From: CAMLHU01 sp049680185
GTDB lineage: Bacteria; Gemmatimonadota; Gemmatimonadetes; Gemmatimonadales; GWC2-71-9
NCBI GenBank assembly: GCA_049680185.1
Contig: JBAUHI010000071.1
Span: forward strand, 1 to 64,000
Reading direction: 5' to 3'
DNA length: 64,000 nucleotides
Under the pieces are notes generated by a model. It was given only the letters and a program-made list of their open reading frames with translations. It did not search any database and was not told the DNA's origin. Both the position numbers and the translations under genes were made by a program. Of this stretch, positions 26,835-36,171 are shown one piece after another. The stretch's first letter is position 1; every line of letters begins with the position of its first letter.

Positions 26835-27823
26835 TCACCCCGCCGCTCGCGCCATCTTCACCGCCTCGGTGAGCGCAGGCACGATCTCGAAGAGGTCTCC
26901 CACGAGCCCATAGTCGGCGAGCTTGAAGATCGGGGCATCCTTGTCGCGGTTGATCGCGACGATGACGCGCGAGGTCCGCATCCCGGCCAGGTGTTGTACC
27001 GCGCCGGATATCCCGACGGCCACATAGAGGTCGGGGCTCACCAGCCGCCCCGTCTGACCGATCTGGATGGAAGGATCACGCCAGCCATCGTCGGTGACAG
27101 CGCGAGTGGCACCGACCGCAGCATTGCCGAACGCGGCCGCGAGATCCTCGACCAACTTGAAGTTGGCCGCTTCCTTGAGCCCTCGGCCGCCACTCACGAT
27201 GACTGGCGCCTCACCCAGATCGAGCTTCGCTTCGCCTCGGCTCCCCAGCGCCTTCACGACGACCTTGGCGCTGGCAGGGTCGATGGCGGGTGCCACCGCT
27301 TCGACCTTCCCGGCGCGCGGCTGTTGAGTCACCCGCACCGCGCCAGGTCGCAGTGTCGCGATGGCGGGCGTGCCTGAGAGCTTGATGGTGGTGACGATCT
27401 TGCCGGTGTGGGTCGGATGGGCACCGGTCAGCGCATCGGCGGTGAGGACAAAGCTGGTGAGGTCGGATGCCAGGCTCACTCCCAGCGCCGCCGCCACCCG
27501 CGCTGCCAGATCCTTCCCCTGTGCCGATGCCGCAAAGAACGCCGCCCGGTACCCGCCCGCCTTGATCCGCGCCGCCGCACTGGCAGCGGCAACCTCGGCG
27601 CTCCCGTTGCGGAGCGCGGGATGCTCCACCACGATCACGAGATCCGCGCCCGCCGCGGCGAGCTGCGGCGCCTTGGCACCGATGCCGGGGGCGCCAACGA
27701 GCAATGCGTGGACCTCGCCGCCACCGGTCGCATCGGCGGCCTGCCGGGCAGCGGCCACGATCTCGAGTGCCACCTTCCGGAGCTCCCCACCCCGCGATTC
27801 CGCAAATGCAAAGATGTTGGCCA

Positions 27824-27824
<1 letters not shown>
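26835..27824 (-). CDS. etfA: electron transfer flavoprotein alpha subunit
   Basis: A 329-residue EtfA. The C-terminal FAD domain shows VIVSGGRGLKEAANFKLVED, AVGATRAVTDDGW, QIGQTGRLVSPDLYVAVGIS and GAVQHLAGMRTSRVIVAINR, all strong signatures. With EtfB it carries electrons from acyl-CoA dehydrogenases to ETF-QO. Starts where etfB stops (1-bp overlap). Confidence 0.96.
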
Positions 27825-28576
<752 letters not shown>

Positions 28577-28711
28577 ACCGGCCTCCGATGGGTACTGCTG
28601 AGCGAGGTTCGGCAGAGCCCCAAAATAGCCCACCTGCCGGGCGCTGTGTAGAGGCGGAACGGTGGGACGTCACATCGATACCACCCAAGACTTCTTCACG
28701 GAGACACGATA

Positions 28712-29032
28712 GTGCCACGCGCGCTGAGACTCGCCGGAGCGCTTCTCCTGGTCGGATCGACGGCCGCGCGCGGGCAAGGGGTACCTCACCCCGCACCGTC
28801 GCGGGTATGGGTCACCCCGATGCGGGCTCCCGCCGACTCGACGCATGCGAGCGGCGGTGGAATGTCGAAGGCCGAAACGGGTGCCGTTTTCGGCGGTTTG
28901 ATCGGAGTCGCTCTCGGGTTCGCTTGGTGCGGCGCGGACAACAACTGCAACAGAGCGGCCTCGGCCCTCATCGTCGGTGCCGTGGGTGCCGCGATCGGCG
29001 CGAGCCTCGGCGCCCTGCTTGATTCATTCTGA
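28712..29032 (+). CDS. small exported glycine-zipper protein
   Basis: 106 residues from a GTG start. The signal peptide is PRALRLAGALLLVGSTAARG. The mature part ends in a glycine-zipper membrane segment (GAVFGGLIGVALGFAWCGAD, then ALIVGAVGAAIGASLGALL). It lies 7 bp before a second protein of the same plan, so the two are likely diverged duplicates. Function unknown; similar zippers occur in envelope-anchored small proteins. Confidence 0.65.
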   Translation: MPRALRLAGALLLVGSTAARGQGVPHPAPSRVWVTPMRAPADSTHASGGGMSKAETGAVFGGLIGVALGFAWCGADNNCNRAASALIVGAVGAAIGASLGALLDSF

Positions 29033-29039
29033 GGAACTG

Positions 29040-29417
29040 ATGACCACAGCCGGCCTCAACCGAGCATTCACCGCACTAGCACTGCTCGCCGTCCTTGCCG
29101 CCACACCCGCCGCAGCGCAGGCGCGGTCGCTCAGGCCGGCGGCCTCCCAGCTCTTTCTCCCCACGTCCGCCCCGCTGCGGGTGGTGTACACGGCGCCTGC
29201 CTCTCGTGCGCCGGTCCGGGATTCGACCTCGTCGAACGGCGCGCTCAACGGAGCACTCCTCGGCGCCGGGATCGGAGGCGCGCTCGGCGCATTGGTCGGC
29301 GCCGCAGCGTGCGAGGATAACTGCTCTTTCCCGGAGCGGACCAGGAGCACGTTCGGCGTCCTCCTCATCGGTGCCACCATCGGAGCCGTGATCGGCGGGA
29401 TCATCGGCTCACTCTGA
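29040..29417 (+). CDS. small exported glycine-zipper protein, paralogue
   Basis: 125 residues from the ATG at 29040, preceded by GAGGA. The signal peptide is NRAFTALALLAVLAATPAAA. A glycine-zipper pair (NGALLGAGIGGALGALVGAA and LIGATIGAVIGGIIGSL) with one cysteine pair between them (CEDNC) matches the design of the gene just upstream. No function recognised. Confidence 0.65.
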   Translation: MTTAGLNRAFTALALLAVLAATPAAAQARSLRPAASQLFLPTSAPLRVVYTAPASRAPVRDSTSSNGALNGALLGAGIGGALGALVGAAACEDNCSFPERTRSTFGVLLIGATIGAVIGGIIGSL

Positions 29418-29480
29418 GTCGGATGTGCCGAGGGTGGCCGTCGCCCCGACGACCACCCCGTACCCACCACGCGCCACCCC

Positions 29481-30665
29481 CTAGAACGCGCTCAACCCCG
29501 TCACTTCCTGACCCAGGATGAGCGAGTGCATGTCGTGGGTGCCCTCGTAGGTGTAGACCGACTCCAGGTTCGCCATATGCCGCATCGAGTGGTACTCGGC
29601 GAGGATCCCGTTGGCGCCGAGGAGCCGCCGCGCCTCCCGGGCACACTCGGTGGCGATGTTCACGTTGTTCCGCTTGGCCAGCGAAACCTGCGAAGGCGTC
29701 ATCGTTCCCTTGTCCTTGAGCCGCCCCAACTGCAGCACGAGCAACTGCGCCTTGGTGATCTCGGTGAGCATCTCTGCCAGCCGCACCTGCTGGATCTGGG
29801 TCTGCCCGATCGGCTTCCCGAACATGATCCGCTGTTTCGAGTAGTCGAGCGCCTCGGCGTAGCATGCCATCGCCGCACCGAGGGCGCCCCAGGCGATCCC
29901 GTAGCGCGCCTGGGTCAGGCACATCAGCGGGCTCTTGATGCCACCTGACTTGGGGAGGATCGCATCCTTCGGGAGATGAACGTCGGCAAGGTGCAGCTCG
30001 CTCGTGTCGGAGGCGCGAAGGGAGAGCTTCCCCTTCTGGTCCTTGGCGGTGAAGCCCTTCGTGTTGGTCGGGACGATGAAGCCGCGGATGGACTTGGTAT
30101 CGTCCACACCACCGGTCTTGGCCCAAACGATCGCCACGGTGGCCTGCGAGCCGTTGGTGATCCACATCTTGACGCCGTTCAACACCCAGCCGTCCTTCGT
30201 CTCCTTGGCGGTGGTGATCATCCCGCCGGGATTAGAGCCGTAGTCCGGTTCGGTGAGCCCGAAGCAGCCGATCTCCTCCCCCTTGGCGAGCCGCGGCAGC
30301 CACTTCTTCTTCTGCTCCTCGGACCCGAAGGCGTAGATCGGGTACATGACCAGGGCGCCTTGCACCGACGCGAAACTCCGAATCCCGCTGTCCCCTCGTT
30401 CCAGCTCCTGCATGATGAGCCCGTACGCCACGTTGTTGAGGCCGGCGCAGCCATACTCCTCGGGGAGGTTGGCACCGAAGACGCCCATCTCCGCCAGTCC
30501 CGGGATGATCTGCTTCGGGAACTTTCCCTCGATGTACGCATCCCCGATGATCGGCATCAGGTGCTCGTCGACCCACGCGCGCACGGTGTCGCGGACCGCG
30601 CGCTCCTCCTCGCTCAGGAGGGAGTCAAGGTCGTAGAAATCGACGCCAACGTAGTTCGATGCCAT
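29481..30665 (-). CDS. gcdH: glutaryl-CoA dehydrogenase-type acyl-CoA dehydrogenase
   Basis: A 394-residue FAD enzyme. The block ELERGDSGIRSFASVQGALV, GCFGLTEPDYGSNPGGM and the end block NLESVYTYEGTHDMHSLILG, with the catalytic glutamate in YEGTHD, are typical of glutaryl-CoA dehydrogenases. It oxidatively decarboxylates glutaryl-CoA from lysine/tryptophan or aromatic breakdown. Electrons go to EtfAB, whose genes are about 1 kb away. Monocistronic between repeat arrays. Confidence 0.9.
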   Translation of the reverse strand: MASNYVGVDFYDLDSLLSEEERAVRDTVRAWVDEHLMPIIGDAYIEGKFPKQIIPGLAEMGVFGANLPEEYGCAGLNNVAYGLIMQELERGDSGIRSFASVQGALVMYPIYAFGSEEQKKKWLPRLAKGEEIGCFGLTEPDYGSNPGGMITTAKETKDGWVLNGVKMWITNGSQATVAIVWAKTGGVDDTKSIRGFIVPTNTKGFTAKDQKGKLSLRASDTSELHLADVHLPKDAILPKSGGIKSPLMCLTQARYGIAWGALGAAMACYAEALDYSKQRIMFGKPIGQTQIQQVRLAEMLTEITKAQLLVLQLGRLKDKGTMTPSQVSLAKRNNVNIATECAREARRLLGANGILAEYHSMRHMANLESVYTYEGTHDMHSLILGQEVTGLSAF

Positions 30666-30684
30666 CGCAATGTCCTGTGGTGAT

Positions 30685-30760
30685 CGGTAAACGGTGAACG
30701 GTCAACGGTGAACGGGTCTGCCGGGAAGTTCCCGTTTACCATTCACTGTTCACTGTTCAC
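30685..30760. repeat. inverted heptamer arrays (CGGTGAA / TGTTCAC)
   Basis: Left arm CGGTAAA, CGGTGAA, CGGTCAA, CGGTGAA. Right arm CGTTTAC, CATTCAC, TGTTCAC, TGTTCAC. A GGGAAGTTCCC core sits between. It fills the space between gcdH and the SprT-like gene and could form a long hairpin that ends transcription. Confidence 0.75.
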
Positions 30761-30765
30761 CGCAA

Positions 30766-31485
30766 TCATCCCGCCTTCTTCTCCGCCCGCCCCAGATGCC
30801 GCTTGGCGCTCGGTACGATCCCGACCTCGCGCGCCTTCTTCCTGAACCCTGCACCATGGTCCACCGGATGGCCATTCTCCGCCTGCCATTGGTGTACCAT
30901 CTCGTGCAACACGGTGTGCGAGACCTCCGCCCATCCATGGCGCCGCACGTGCCGGCGGCTCAACGCGATCTCGCTCGGCCGCCCGCTCTTCACGTCGACG
31001 GCCAGCTCGCCCAGGCGGCTCCGCATCCTGCCGCTCAACCGGAACGCGATCGGCCGCAACCCGCCCGCAAAATACTCGGCGTTCAAGCGTGAATGCAGTT
31101 CGCCCAGACGATGCAGTGCCTCGAGATCACCGGGCTGGGGACGCTCCGGTCGCCGCTTGGGCTCGGTGCGGTGTTCCACCGGAAAGGCGAGGAACGTCGT
31201 CTCCGCCACCTTCCGCATCGGACGCGGGATCCCCGGCAACAGGAACCGCACCACCGCTTCCAGCACGTAATCTGGCGCCTCGGCGTACCCCTCGTGGATC
31301 CGCAACACGCCGTTGGCGCCGTAGCTCAACATCACTGACCGGTTGCTGTGGAGCGCCAACCCCTTCAACCCCGGCACCGCGAGGATGCCGAGCAGCTCCA
31401 AGCGCCGCGCCAGCAACTCGCCGGGCGGGAGGGTGAGGCTCGGCGCCTCGGGATCAGGCGCTGACCGGAACCGTATCGGCGGCAC
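30766..31485 (-). CDS. SprT-like zinc metalloprotease-domain protein
   Basis: A 239-residue protein starting at a GTG inside the phosphoesterase 3' end (32-bp overlap). The C-terminal half has SHTVLHEMVHQWQAENGH with the HExxH zinc motif, preceded by RLNAEYFAGGLRPIAFRLSG, the SprT/YgjP-like layout. The N-terminal half (ARRLELLGILAVPGLKGLAL) is unrecognised. Bacterial SprT-like proteins are poorly characterised; eukaryotic relatives cut DNA-protein crosslinks. Confidence 0.78.
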   Translation of the reverse strand: MPPIRFRSAPDPEAPSLTLPPGELLARRLELLGILAVPGLKGLALHSNRSVMLSYGANGVLRIHEGYAEAPDYVLEAVVRFLLPGIPRPMRKVAETTFLAFPVEHRTEPKRRPERPQPGDLEALHRLGELHSRLNAEYFAGGLRPIAFRLSGRMRSRLGELAVDVKSGRPSEIALSRRHVRRHGWAEVSHTVLHEMVHQWQAENGHPVDHGAGFRKKAREVGIVPSAKRHLGRAEKKAG

Positions 31486-32311
31486 GACGCCTCCGGGCAA
31501 ATACGTTGACGTCCGACGGCACGAATTCCCGCCGGCCCGACTCCCACCGCCAATGCTGGATATGCACCGCCTGGTCATCGACGTGTACCAGGTTGAAGGC
31601 CGACGGCCGTCCGCCGCGCGTGCGGCCCGTGTGGGTGCTCGACGTGCTGACCGCCAGCCCGCCGTCGATCTGTCCCGCACCCTCCTGGTGGTCGTGCCCG
31701 CAGAGGACCAGGTCGGCCCCGGTGGCCAGCAGTCGTTTCTGGGCCGAACGCCAGTGGGAGAGCCCCATGCGCCGTGAGATGACGCCGCGGAGCACGTTAT
31801 GGTGCAGCACCGCCACCCGGACCGCCTCGGGCGGCGCATCGGCAAAGAGCTTCTTCAGGCGCTTCGTTTCCCGCCGCGGCAGGTGTCCCTTGACCGCAAG
31901 ATCCCGGAGGTTCCAGGTGAGGGAGCTGAAGGCTATCCCGTAGCTCGAGAGCGCCCCCGAGATGATCGCGCCGGGCACATCGAGCACCGGGGCCAGTGCG
32001 TCACCGAAATAGCGGCGGTACTTGCGCCACCGGACCCTGCCCCCACCGAGCGGCAGGATCGACCGCCACCACTGGACATCGTGGTTGCCGGGGATGACGA
32101 GCGTGGGCGTCGAGCGCTGGAGGTGCTGCACGAACGCCAGCGCACGCTGGAACTCGCCGTGTCGAGCGCGCTGGGTCAGGTCGCCGGCCAGCACGACCGC
32201 GTCGGCACCCATGGTCGGAATGAGCGCTTCGAGCGCCTGGATCTGGTCCAGGTCGGCGTCGCGCCCGAAGTGGACATCGGAGAGCTGGACGATGGTCAGA
32301 TCGGTCACCAC
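31454..32311 (-). CDS. calcineurin-like metallophosphoesterase
   Basis: A 285-residue protein with the full dinuclear-metal set: QLSDVHFGRD, DAVVLAGDLTQRARH, LVIPGNHDVQWW, VAVLHHN and LVLCGHDHQEG. No signal peptide is seen. The GTG start (32311) overlaps the DUF4139 stop by 7 bp and its end overlaps the SprT-like start, so it sits in a compact operon. Substrate unknown (nucleotide or phosphodiester). Confidence 0.9.
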   Translation of the reverse strand: MVTDLTIVQLSDVHFGRDADLDQIQALEALIPTMGADAVVLAGDLTQRARHGEFQRALAFVQHLQRSTPTLVIPGNHDVQWWRSILPLGGGRVRWRKYRRYFGDALAPVLDVPGAIISGALSSYGIAFSSLTWNLRDLAVKGHLPRRETKRLKKLFADAPPEAVRVAVLHHNVLRGVISRRMGLSHWRSAQKRLLATGADLVLCGHDHQEGAGQIDGGLAVSTSSTHTGRTRGGRPSAFNLVHVDDQAVHIQHWRWESGRREFVPSDVNVFARRRRAADTVPVSA

Positions 32312-33690
32312 ACCGCCCGGATCCGATAGGTGAGCACCGCCTGGCCCGCCGCCGGCACCTTGACCCGGAACCGGACCTTGGTGGAGGAGAGCCGCTCAGG
32401 CTCCACCGAACTCGAGAGCACGCTCCATTCCCCGAGGCGCATTTCGTACACATCGATGTCGACGTCGCTCGTGCCTGCGTTGCGCAGTGTGTCGGCGTAT
32501 GTGGCAATGGCGTAGGTGCGAATGAACCGTCGACTGATCGACGAATCACGCCCGGTCTGCCAGGTGAGCTGCACCCGCTTGGCGGTAAGGTCGAACGCAG
32601 TGCCGGCATCGAGTTCCAGATCCTCGCCCGCCGGGGTGTGGTCGATATTCGTCTCGCCGATCAACTGCAGTCGCCCGCTGCTGTCGGGCTCGAACATCCG
32701 CACAATGCCCCCGGGCAGCGGCCGATCGCCGAGGTCGGTCTTCCGGGGCCGCTTGACCACGTACGTCGTCTGGACCGGAACGTCGGCAGCGTTCGGGTCC
32801 TGTCCGAGGCCGCCCCACCATGGGAGCGCACCGGCCACGATGTACGTCTTCTGATAGGAGGCGTTGGCAGGGGCAAAGAGAGCGGAGGTCGTGGTAACAC
32901 CAGGGGAGACGGTCACCCGCCCGGGGAGAGTGTACAGGTGGAACTCTCCCACCTTCTGCTCCACCGCAGTCACTTCGTCCCGCGCCATGAATGCCGACGG
33001 GGCGTTCGACGCTTTGGCATAGCCGCCCCTTGCAGGGTTGGCCACGCTGACCTGTCCGGCGAGAAGCTGGATCTCCGCACTGTCGAGCGCCACCTGTCCG
33101 CCGTTGATGACCGCCGCACCCGAGAGTCGCGCCTGCCCGCCGCTGAAGACGGCCTGGTAGCTCGCCTGCCAGCCGCCGCCACCGGTCGCGAAGTAGCCGA
33201 GTCGGAGGTCACGCCGCGCAACATCGCTCTGGACCGAAATGTCCAGTGATGGTTGCAGGAACCCGGCCTCAGCGGGATAGCTGGGCGTGCCGATCGGAGT
33301 GGTCACGATCGATCCATCGGCCAGCCGGAGTCGGAAGGGCGAGACGCTCACGACCGTGGCCGACGCCGTATCACGCAGCCACGCCCCGGAGCGGAACACC
33401 AGGGTGCGGCCGATGGCGCGCCTGAGGAGCGAGCCGTCGTCAGTGGCGCCATCATAGCGGACGCCGCTGACGCTCACCCCGTCGTCGAGCGAGAAGATCG
33501 ATCCCGGGTCGAGCTCTCCCAGTGGCAGGTGCTGTACCGACGCGCCGCGCGGCACCGCCGCGGCGATGGTCCGGCGAACGAGGACACGGCCGTCGTTGTA
33601 GATGGTGGCGCTGACCTGGGCGCTGAGTTCCGTGCTCACGGCCGCCAGGCAGAGCAGTGATCCGAGGACGAACCTTCCGCGAACGTTCAT
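32305..33690 (-). CDS. exported DUF4139-domain protein
   Basis: A 461-residue secreted protein with signal peptide (RGRFVLGSLLCLAAVSTELS). The C-terminal half carries the DUF4139 pattern: EFHLYTLPGRVTVSPGVTTT, LPGGIVRMFEPDSSGRLQLI, AGEDLELDAGTAFDLTAKRV and a RRFIRTYAIATYADTLRN strand. Its N-terminal segment lacks the DUF4140 coiled region common in animal and fungal forms. Function of the domain is unknown. It starts within the stop of the zinc-ribbon gene. Confidence 0.78.
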   Translation of the reverse strand: MNVRGRFVLGSLLCLAAVSTELSAQVSATIYNDGRVLVRRTIAAAVPRGASVQHLPLGELDPGSIFSLDDGVSVSGVRYDGATDDGSLLRRAIGRTLVFRSGAWLRDTASATVVSVSPFRLRLADGSIVTTPIGTPSYPAEAGFLQPSLDISVQSDVARRDLRLGYFATGGGGWQASYQAVFSGGQARLSGAAVINGGQVALDSAEIQLLAGQVSVANPARGGYAKASNAPSAFMARDEVTAVEQKVGEFHLYTLPGRVTVSPGVTTTSALFAPANASYQKTYIVAGALPWWGGLGQDPNAADVPVQTTYVVKRPRKTDLGDRPLPGGIVRMFEPDSSGRLQLIGETNIDHTPAGEDLELDAGTAFDLTAKRVQLTWQTGRDSSISRRFIRTYAIATYADTLRNAGTSDVDIDVYEMRLGEWSVLSSSVEPERLSSTKVRFRVKVPAAGQAVLTYRIRAVW

Positions 33691-33977
33691 TTGAGCATCT
33701 CCAGGGCGATGCGTTCGACCACGCGTCGCACGATCAAATAGGTGGCGATCACGGCCGCGGCGGCGTAGCTCCGGGCCAGAGGCGCCCGGGAGATGCCGAA
33801 GATGCCCCAGAGTGCCACAGCCACGGTCGCCACCAGCGCCGCCCGTCGCCCCAACTTCCCCGCCCGGGCCTTGAGTGCGGCAGTGCAGTCGGGGCACATC
33901 GCCCCGAATTCGATCCCCGGCGTGCGCCTGCCGCAGTGGACGCAGGGAAGCTCAGGCCATCCGACGGGCGACGGCAT
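33687..33977 (-). CDS. small zinc-ribbon membrane protein
   Basis: 96 residues. The N-terminus has two C-x2-C pairs (CVHCGRRTPG and GAMCPDCTA), a likely zinc ribbon. A single strong transmembrane segment follows (ALVATVAVALWGIFGISRAP), then a second helical stretch (YAAAAVIATYLIVRRVVERI). The ATG at 33977 lies inside the 3' end of the isocitrate dehydrogenase-family gene (26-bp overlap). Role unknown. Confidence 0.65.
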   Translation of the reverse strand: MPSPVGWPELPCVHCGRRTPGIEFGAMCPDCTAALKARAGKLGRRAALVATVAVALWGIFGISRAPLARSYAAAAVIATYLIVRRVVERIALEMLK

Positions 33978-34968
33978 CGCCGAACTCCGTAGTGGACGCC
34001 GTACCGCCCAGGTCCCGGGTGCGGACCGTGTCGTCGACGATGGCCTGCTTGACCGCGGAGCGCAGTCGGTCGCCCCGCGCCACCTCGCCGATATGATCGA
34101 GGAGCATCGCCGCCGCGAGCATCTGCGCCGAGGGATTGGCGATCCCCTTCCCGGCAATGTCCGGCGCGCTGCCGTGCACCGCCTCGAAGATCGCCGCGTG
34201 GGTCCCGATATTGGCGCCGGGGGCTAGTCCCAGCCCGCCCACAAGCCCCGAGATCTCGTCGCTCAGGATGTCGCCGAACATGTTGGTCGTCACGATGACG
34301 TCGAACTGCTCCGGCTTGAGCACAAGCTGCATCGCCGTGTTGTCGATGATCAGGTCGTTCGACTCCACCCGCCCGGCGTATTCCTTGGCCACGTTCCGCG
34401 CCGTCTCCAGGAAGAGTCCGCTCGTCATCTTGAGGATGTTAGCCTTGTGGACGATGGTGACCTTCTTGCGCCGATGGATGACCGCGTATTCGAACGCGTA
34501 CCGCGCGATCCGTTCGCACTCGACCCGCGTCACGATCGCCGCCGACTGCGCCACCGCGCGGGGGTCGTCTCCCACCTGCACGAAGTGCTCCACTCCGACG
34601 TAGAGCCCCTCGAGGTTCTCCCGGATGAGCGTGATGTCGATGCCGCTGTAACGCTGGCCCGGGAGCAGCGTCACCGCCGGACGCACATTGGCGAAGAGCG
34701 CGAATTCCTTCCGCAACCCCACGTTGACCGATCGGTAACCCGTCCCCACCGGCGTTGTGAGCGGGCCCTTGAGCGCCAGCCCCGTCTTCCGGATGGAGTT
34801 GAGCGTCGCATCGGGCAGCGGCGTGCCGGTCGCGTCGACCCCGGCCATCCCGGCCACCTGCTCGTCCCACCGGAACTTGAGCCCCGTTCGCGCCAGCACC
34901 TTCACGGTCTCGGCGGTGATCTCCGGCCCGATCCCGTCTCCGGGGATCAGCGTGACGTCGAACGCCAT
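33952..34968 (-). CDS. isocitrate/isopropylmalate dehydrogenase family (NAD-type isocitrate dehydrogenase likely)
   Basis: A 338-residue beta-decarboxylating dehydrogenase. Signatures are VTLIPGDGIGPEITAETVKV, the substrate loop SGIDITLIRENLEGLYVGVE, KVTIVHKANILKMTSGLFLE, and the family signature FDVIVTTNMFGDILSDEISG. HGSAPDIAGKGIANPSAQML follows. Length and the RENLEGLY loop favour a short NAD-linked isocitrate dehydrogenase (or homoisocitrate-like enzyme) over isopropylmalate dehydrogenase. It is downstream of a lipoprotein gene with a 1-bp overlap. Confidence 0.85.
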   Translation of the reverse strand: MAFDVTLIPGDGIGPEITAETVKVLARTGLKFRWDEQVAGMAGVDATGTPLPDATLNSIRKTGLALKGPLTTPVGTGYRSVNVGLRKEFALFANVRPAVTLLPGQRYSGIDITLIRENLEGLYVGVEHFVQVGDDPRAVAQSAAIVTRVECERIARYAFEYAVIHRRKKVTIVHKANILKMTSGLFLETARNVAKEYAGRVESNDLIIDNTAMQLVLKPEQFDVIVTTNMFGDILSDEISGLVGGLGLAPGANIGTHAAIFEAVHGSAPDIAGKGIANPSAQMLAAAMLLDHIGEVARGDRLRSAVKQAIVDDTVRTRDLGGTASTTEFGDAVARRMA

Positions 34969-35600
34969 CAGCGCACCATCGTCGGGAGGACGTGATCGAG
35001 TGCGTTGTCGATCGCGGCGCGCGGGGTGGCCCCGTGCCCCACCGCCCGCGTGCGCCAGACCACCGTCGCTTCCCGCGAGTCTGCGAGCACCAGCATCAGC
35101 TCCGCCGTTTCGCCCTCGACCGGATCATGGAAGAAGACCGCGGCCGCCGGGATCATCGCATACCGCCCCCCGGCGAGTGCGGTCAGGTTCCGCAGTGCCG
35201 CGCGGAACGGATCGGGCACGACCTTGAGGCCTTGATCCCGCATCATCCCCTGTCCCATCCGGTCGGGATCTGGCGCGAACCCGGGCGCCCGCCGAGCGAT
35301 CTTCCGAAGCTCGGGTGGCAGCTTCCAGGTCACTTCCGGTGCCCGCTCTGTCAGCGCCTTTCCGATGAGCGAATCGACCCAGACGAGGGCCCGTTGGTGG
35401 TCGGCAAAGACCGGATCGGCCTCGGTGGCGCTGTCGGCGGCGAGCAGCGCCAATGGCACCACCGTGAGGGTCTGTCCCGCGAGCGCATTGGTGGAGAGGG
35501 GGAGGTTGACGATCTGTTCGGGCTTCGGAGCCGGTTCGGTCCGATGTCCGCACGCCGAGAGGAGCACTGCCAAGCCGATGAATGATAAGGACTTAGGCAA
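34968..35600 (-). CDS. putative lipoprotein, unknown function
   Basis: 210 residues. The signal sequence MPKSLSFIGLAVLLSACGHR ends in the lipobox LLSAC. The mature part has ADHQRALVWVDSLIGKAL, PDPDRMGQGMMRDQGLKVV and a C-terminal strand rich segment with VFFHDPVEGETAELMLVLAD. This last resembles the conserved end of GNA1162-like secretion/lipoprotein families, but I do not claim membership. First gene of the overlapping block running to 30766. Confidence 0.65.
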   Translation of the reverse strand: MPKSLSFIGLAVLLSACGHRTEPAPKPEQIVNLPLSTNALAGQTLTVVPLALLAADSATEADPVFADHQRALVWVDSLIGKALTERAPEVTWKLPPELRKIARRAPGFAPDPDRMGQGMMRDQGLKVVPDPFRAALRNLTALAGGRYAMIPAAAVFFHDPVEGETAELMLVLADSREATVVWRTRAVGHGATPRAAIDNALDHVLPTMVR

Positions 35601-35669
35601 TCGCGACCTACCGCGTTGAGGCCAGGGTGGGAGCCGTCGGAGGGAAAGGTAAGCGAACCGGGTGGGAGT

Positions 35670-35753
35670 AGGTACTAGGTATTAGGTGTTAGGTGTTAGG
35701 TGTTAGGTGTTAGGTGTTAGGTGCTAGGTGCTAGGTGCTAGGTGCTAGGTGTG
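35670..35753. repeat. 12-unit heptamer tandem array
   Basis: Twelve uninterrupted 7-bp units: AGGTACT, AGGTATT, five AGGTGTT, four AGGTGCT and AGGTGTG. The longest and cleanest of the heptamer arrays in this window. Inverse units (ACCTAGC, GTCTAGC, GCCTAGA) follow about 50 bp later. Confidence 0.9.
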
Positions 35754-35951
35754 ACGGGAAGCTACGCCAGATCCCGATGCAGGCTAAGGTCCCGGTCACA
35801 CCTGATACCTAGCGTCTAGCGCCTAGAGTGACGGGGACCTTCGCGGAGCGGGTGGCGGGTGGCGAAGGTGCGGGCACGGGGTCGCGAGCGCCACCCGAGT
35901 CATCCTGAGGGCGCTTCAGCGCAGAGCCTGCCCTGAGCGCAGCGAAGGGAA

Positions 35952-36087
35952 GGATCTCCGGCTCGTTCGATCGAGATCTGCGCTCCATTCTTGACGGGGG
36001 ATCGCGGCTGGACCGAAAGGATCTCCGGCTCGTTCGATAGAGATCTGCGTTCCATTCTTGACGAGGCATCGCGGCAAGACTGGCCGA
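35952..36087. repeat. 67-bp tandem duplication
   Basis: Two adjacent copies beginning GGATCTCCGGCTCGTTCGAT at 35952 and 36019 (the second differs at the last base of that string onward by a few substitutions). Each holds AGATCTGCG(C/T)TCCATTCTTGACG. Non-coding by context. Confidence 0.8.
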
Positions 36088-36171
36088 AGATCCTTCGTCA
36101 CCTTCTGCTCCTCAGGATGACGCCGGGGCCGTGCTCAACTCCCGGCCACACCCGCCACCGGCCACTCGCCA

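Larger units (their letters stand above)
35601..36171. other. 571-bp repeat-packed intergenic region
   Basis: Between two minus-strand genes. It contains a 12-unit AGGTGTT/AGGTGCT array and inverse units near 35797-35830. It also holds two GGGTGGC units at 35850-35863, a 58-bp GTCATCCTGAGG...GAAGGATC hairpin (35899-35956), a 67-bp tandem duplication, a 33-bp GATCCTTCG palindrome (36089-36121) and further 7-mers at 36148-36175. No gene is supported. Confidence 0.8.
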
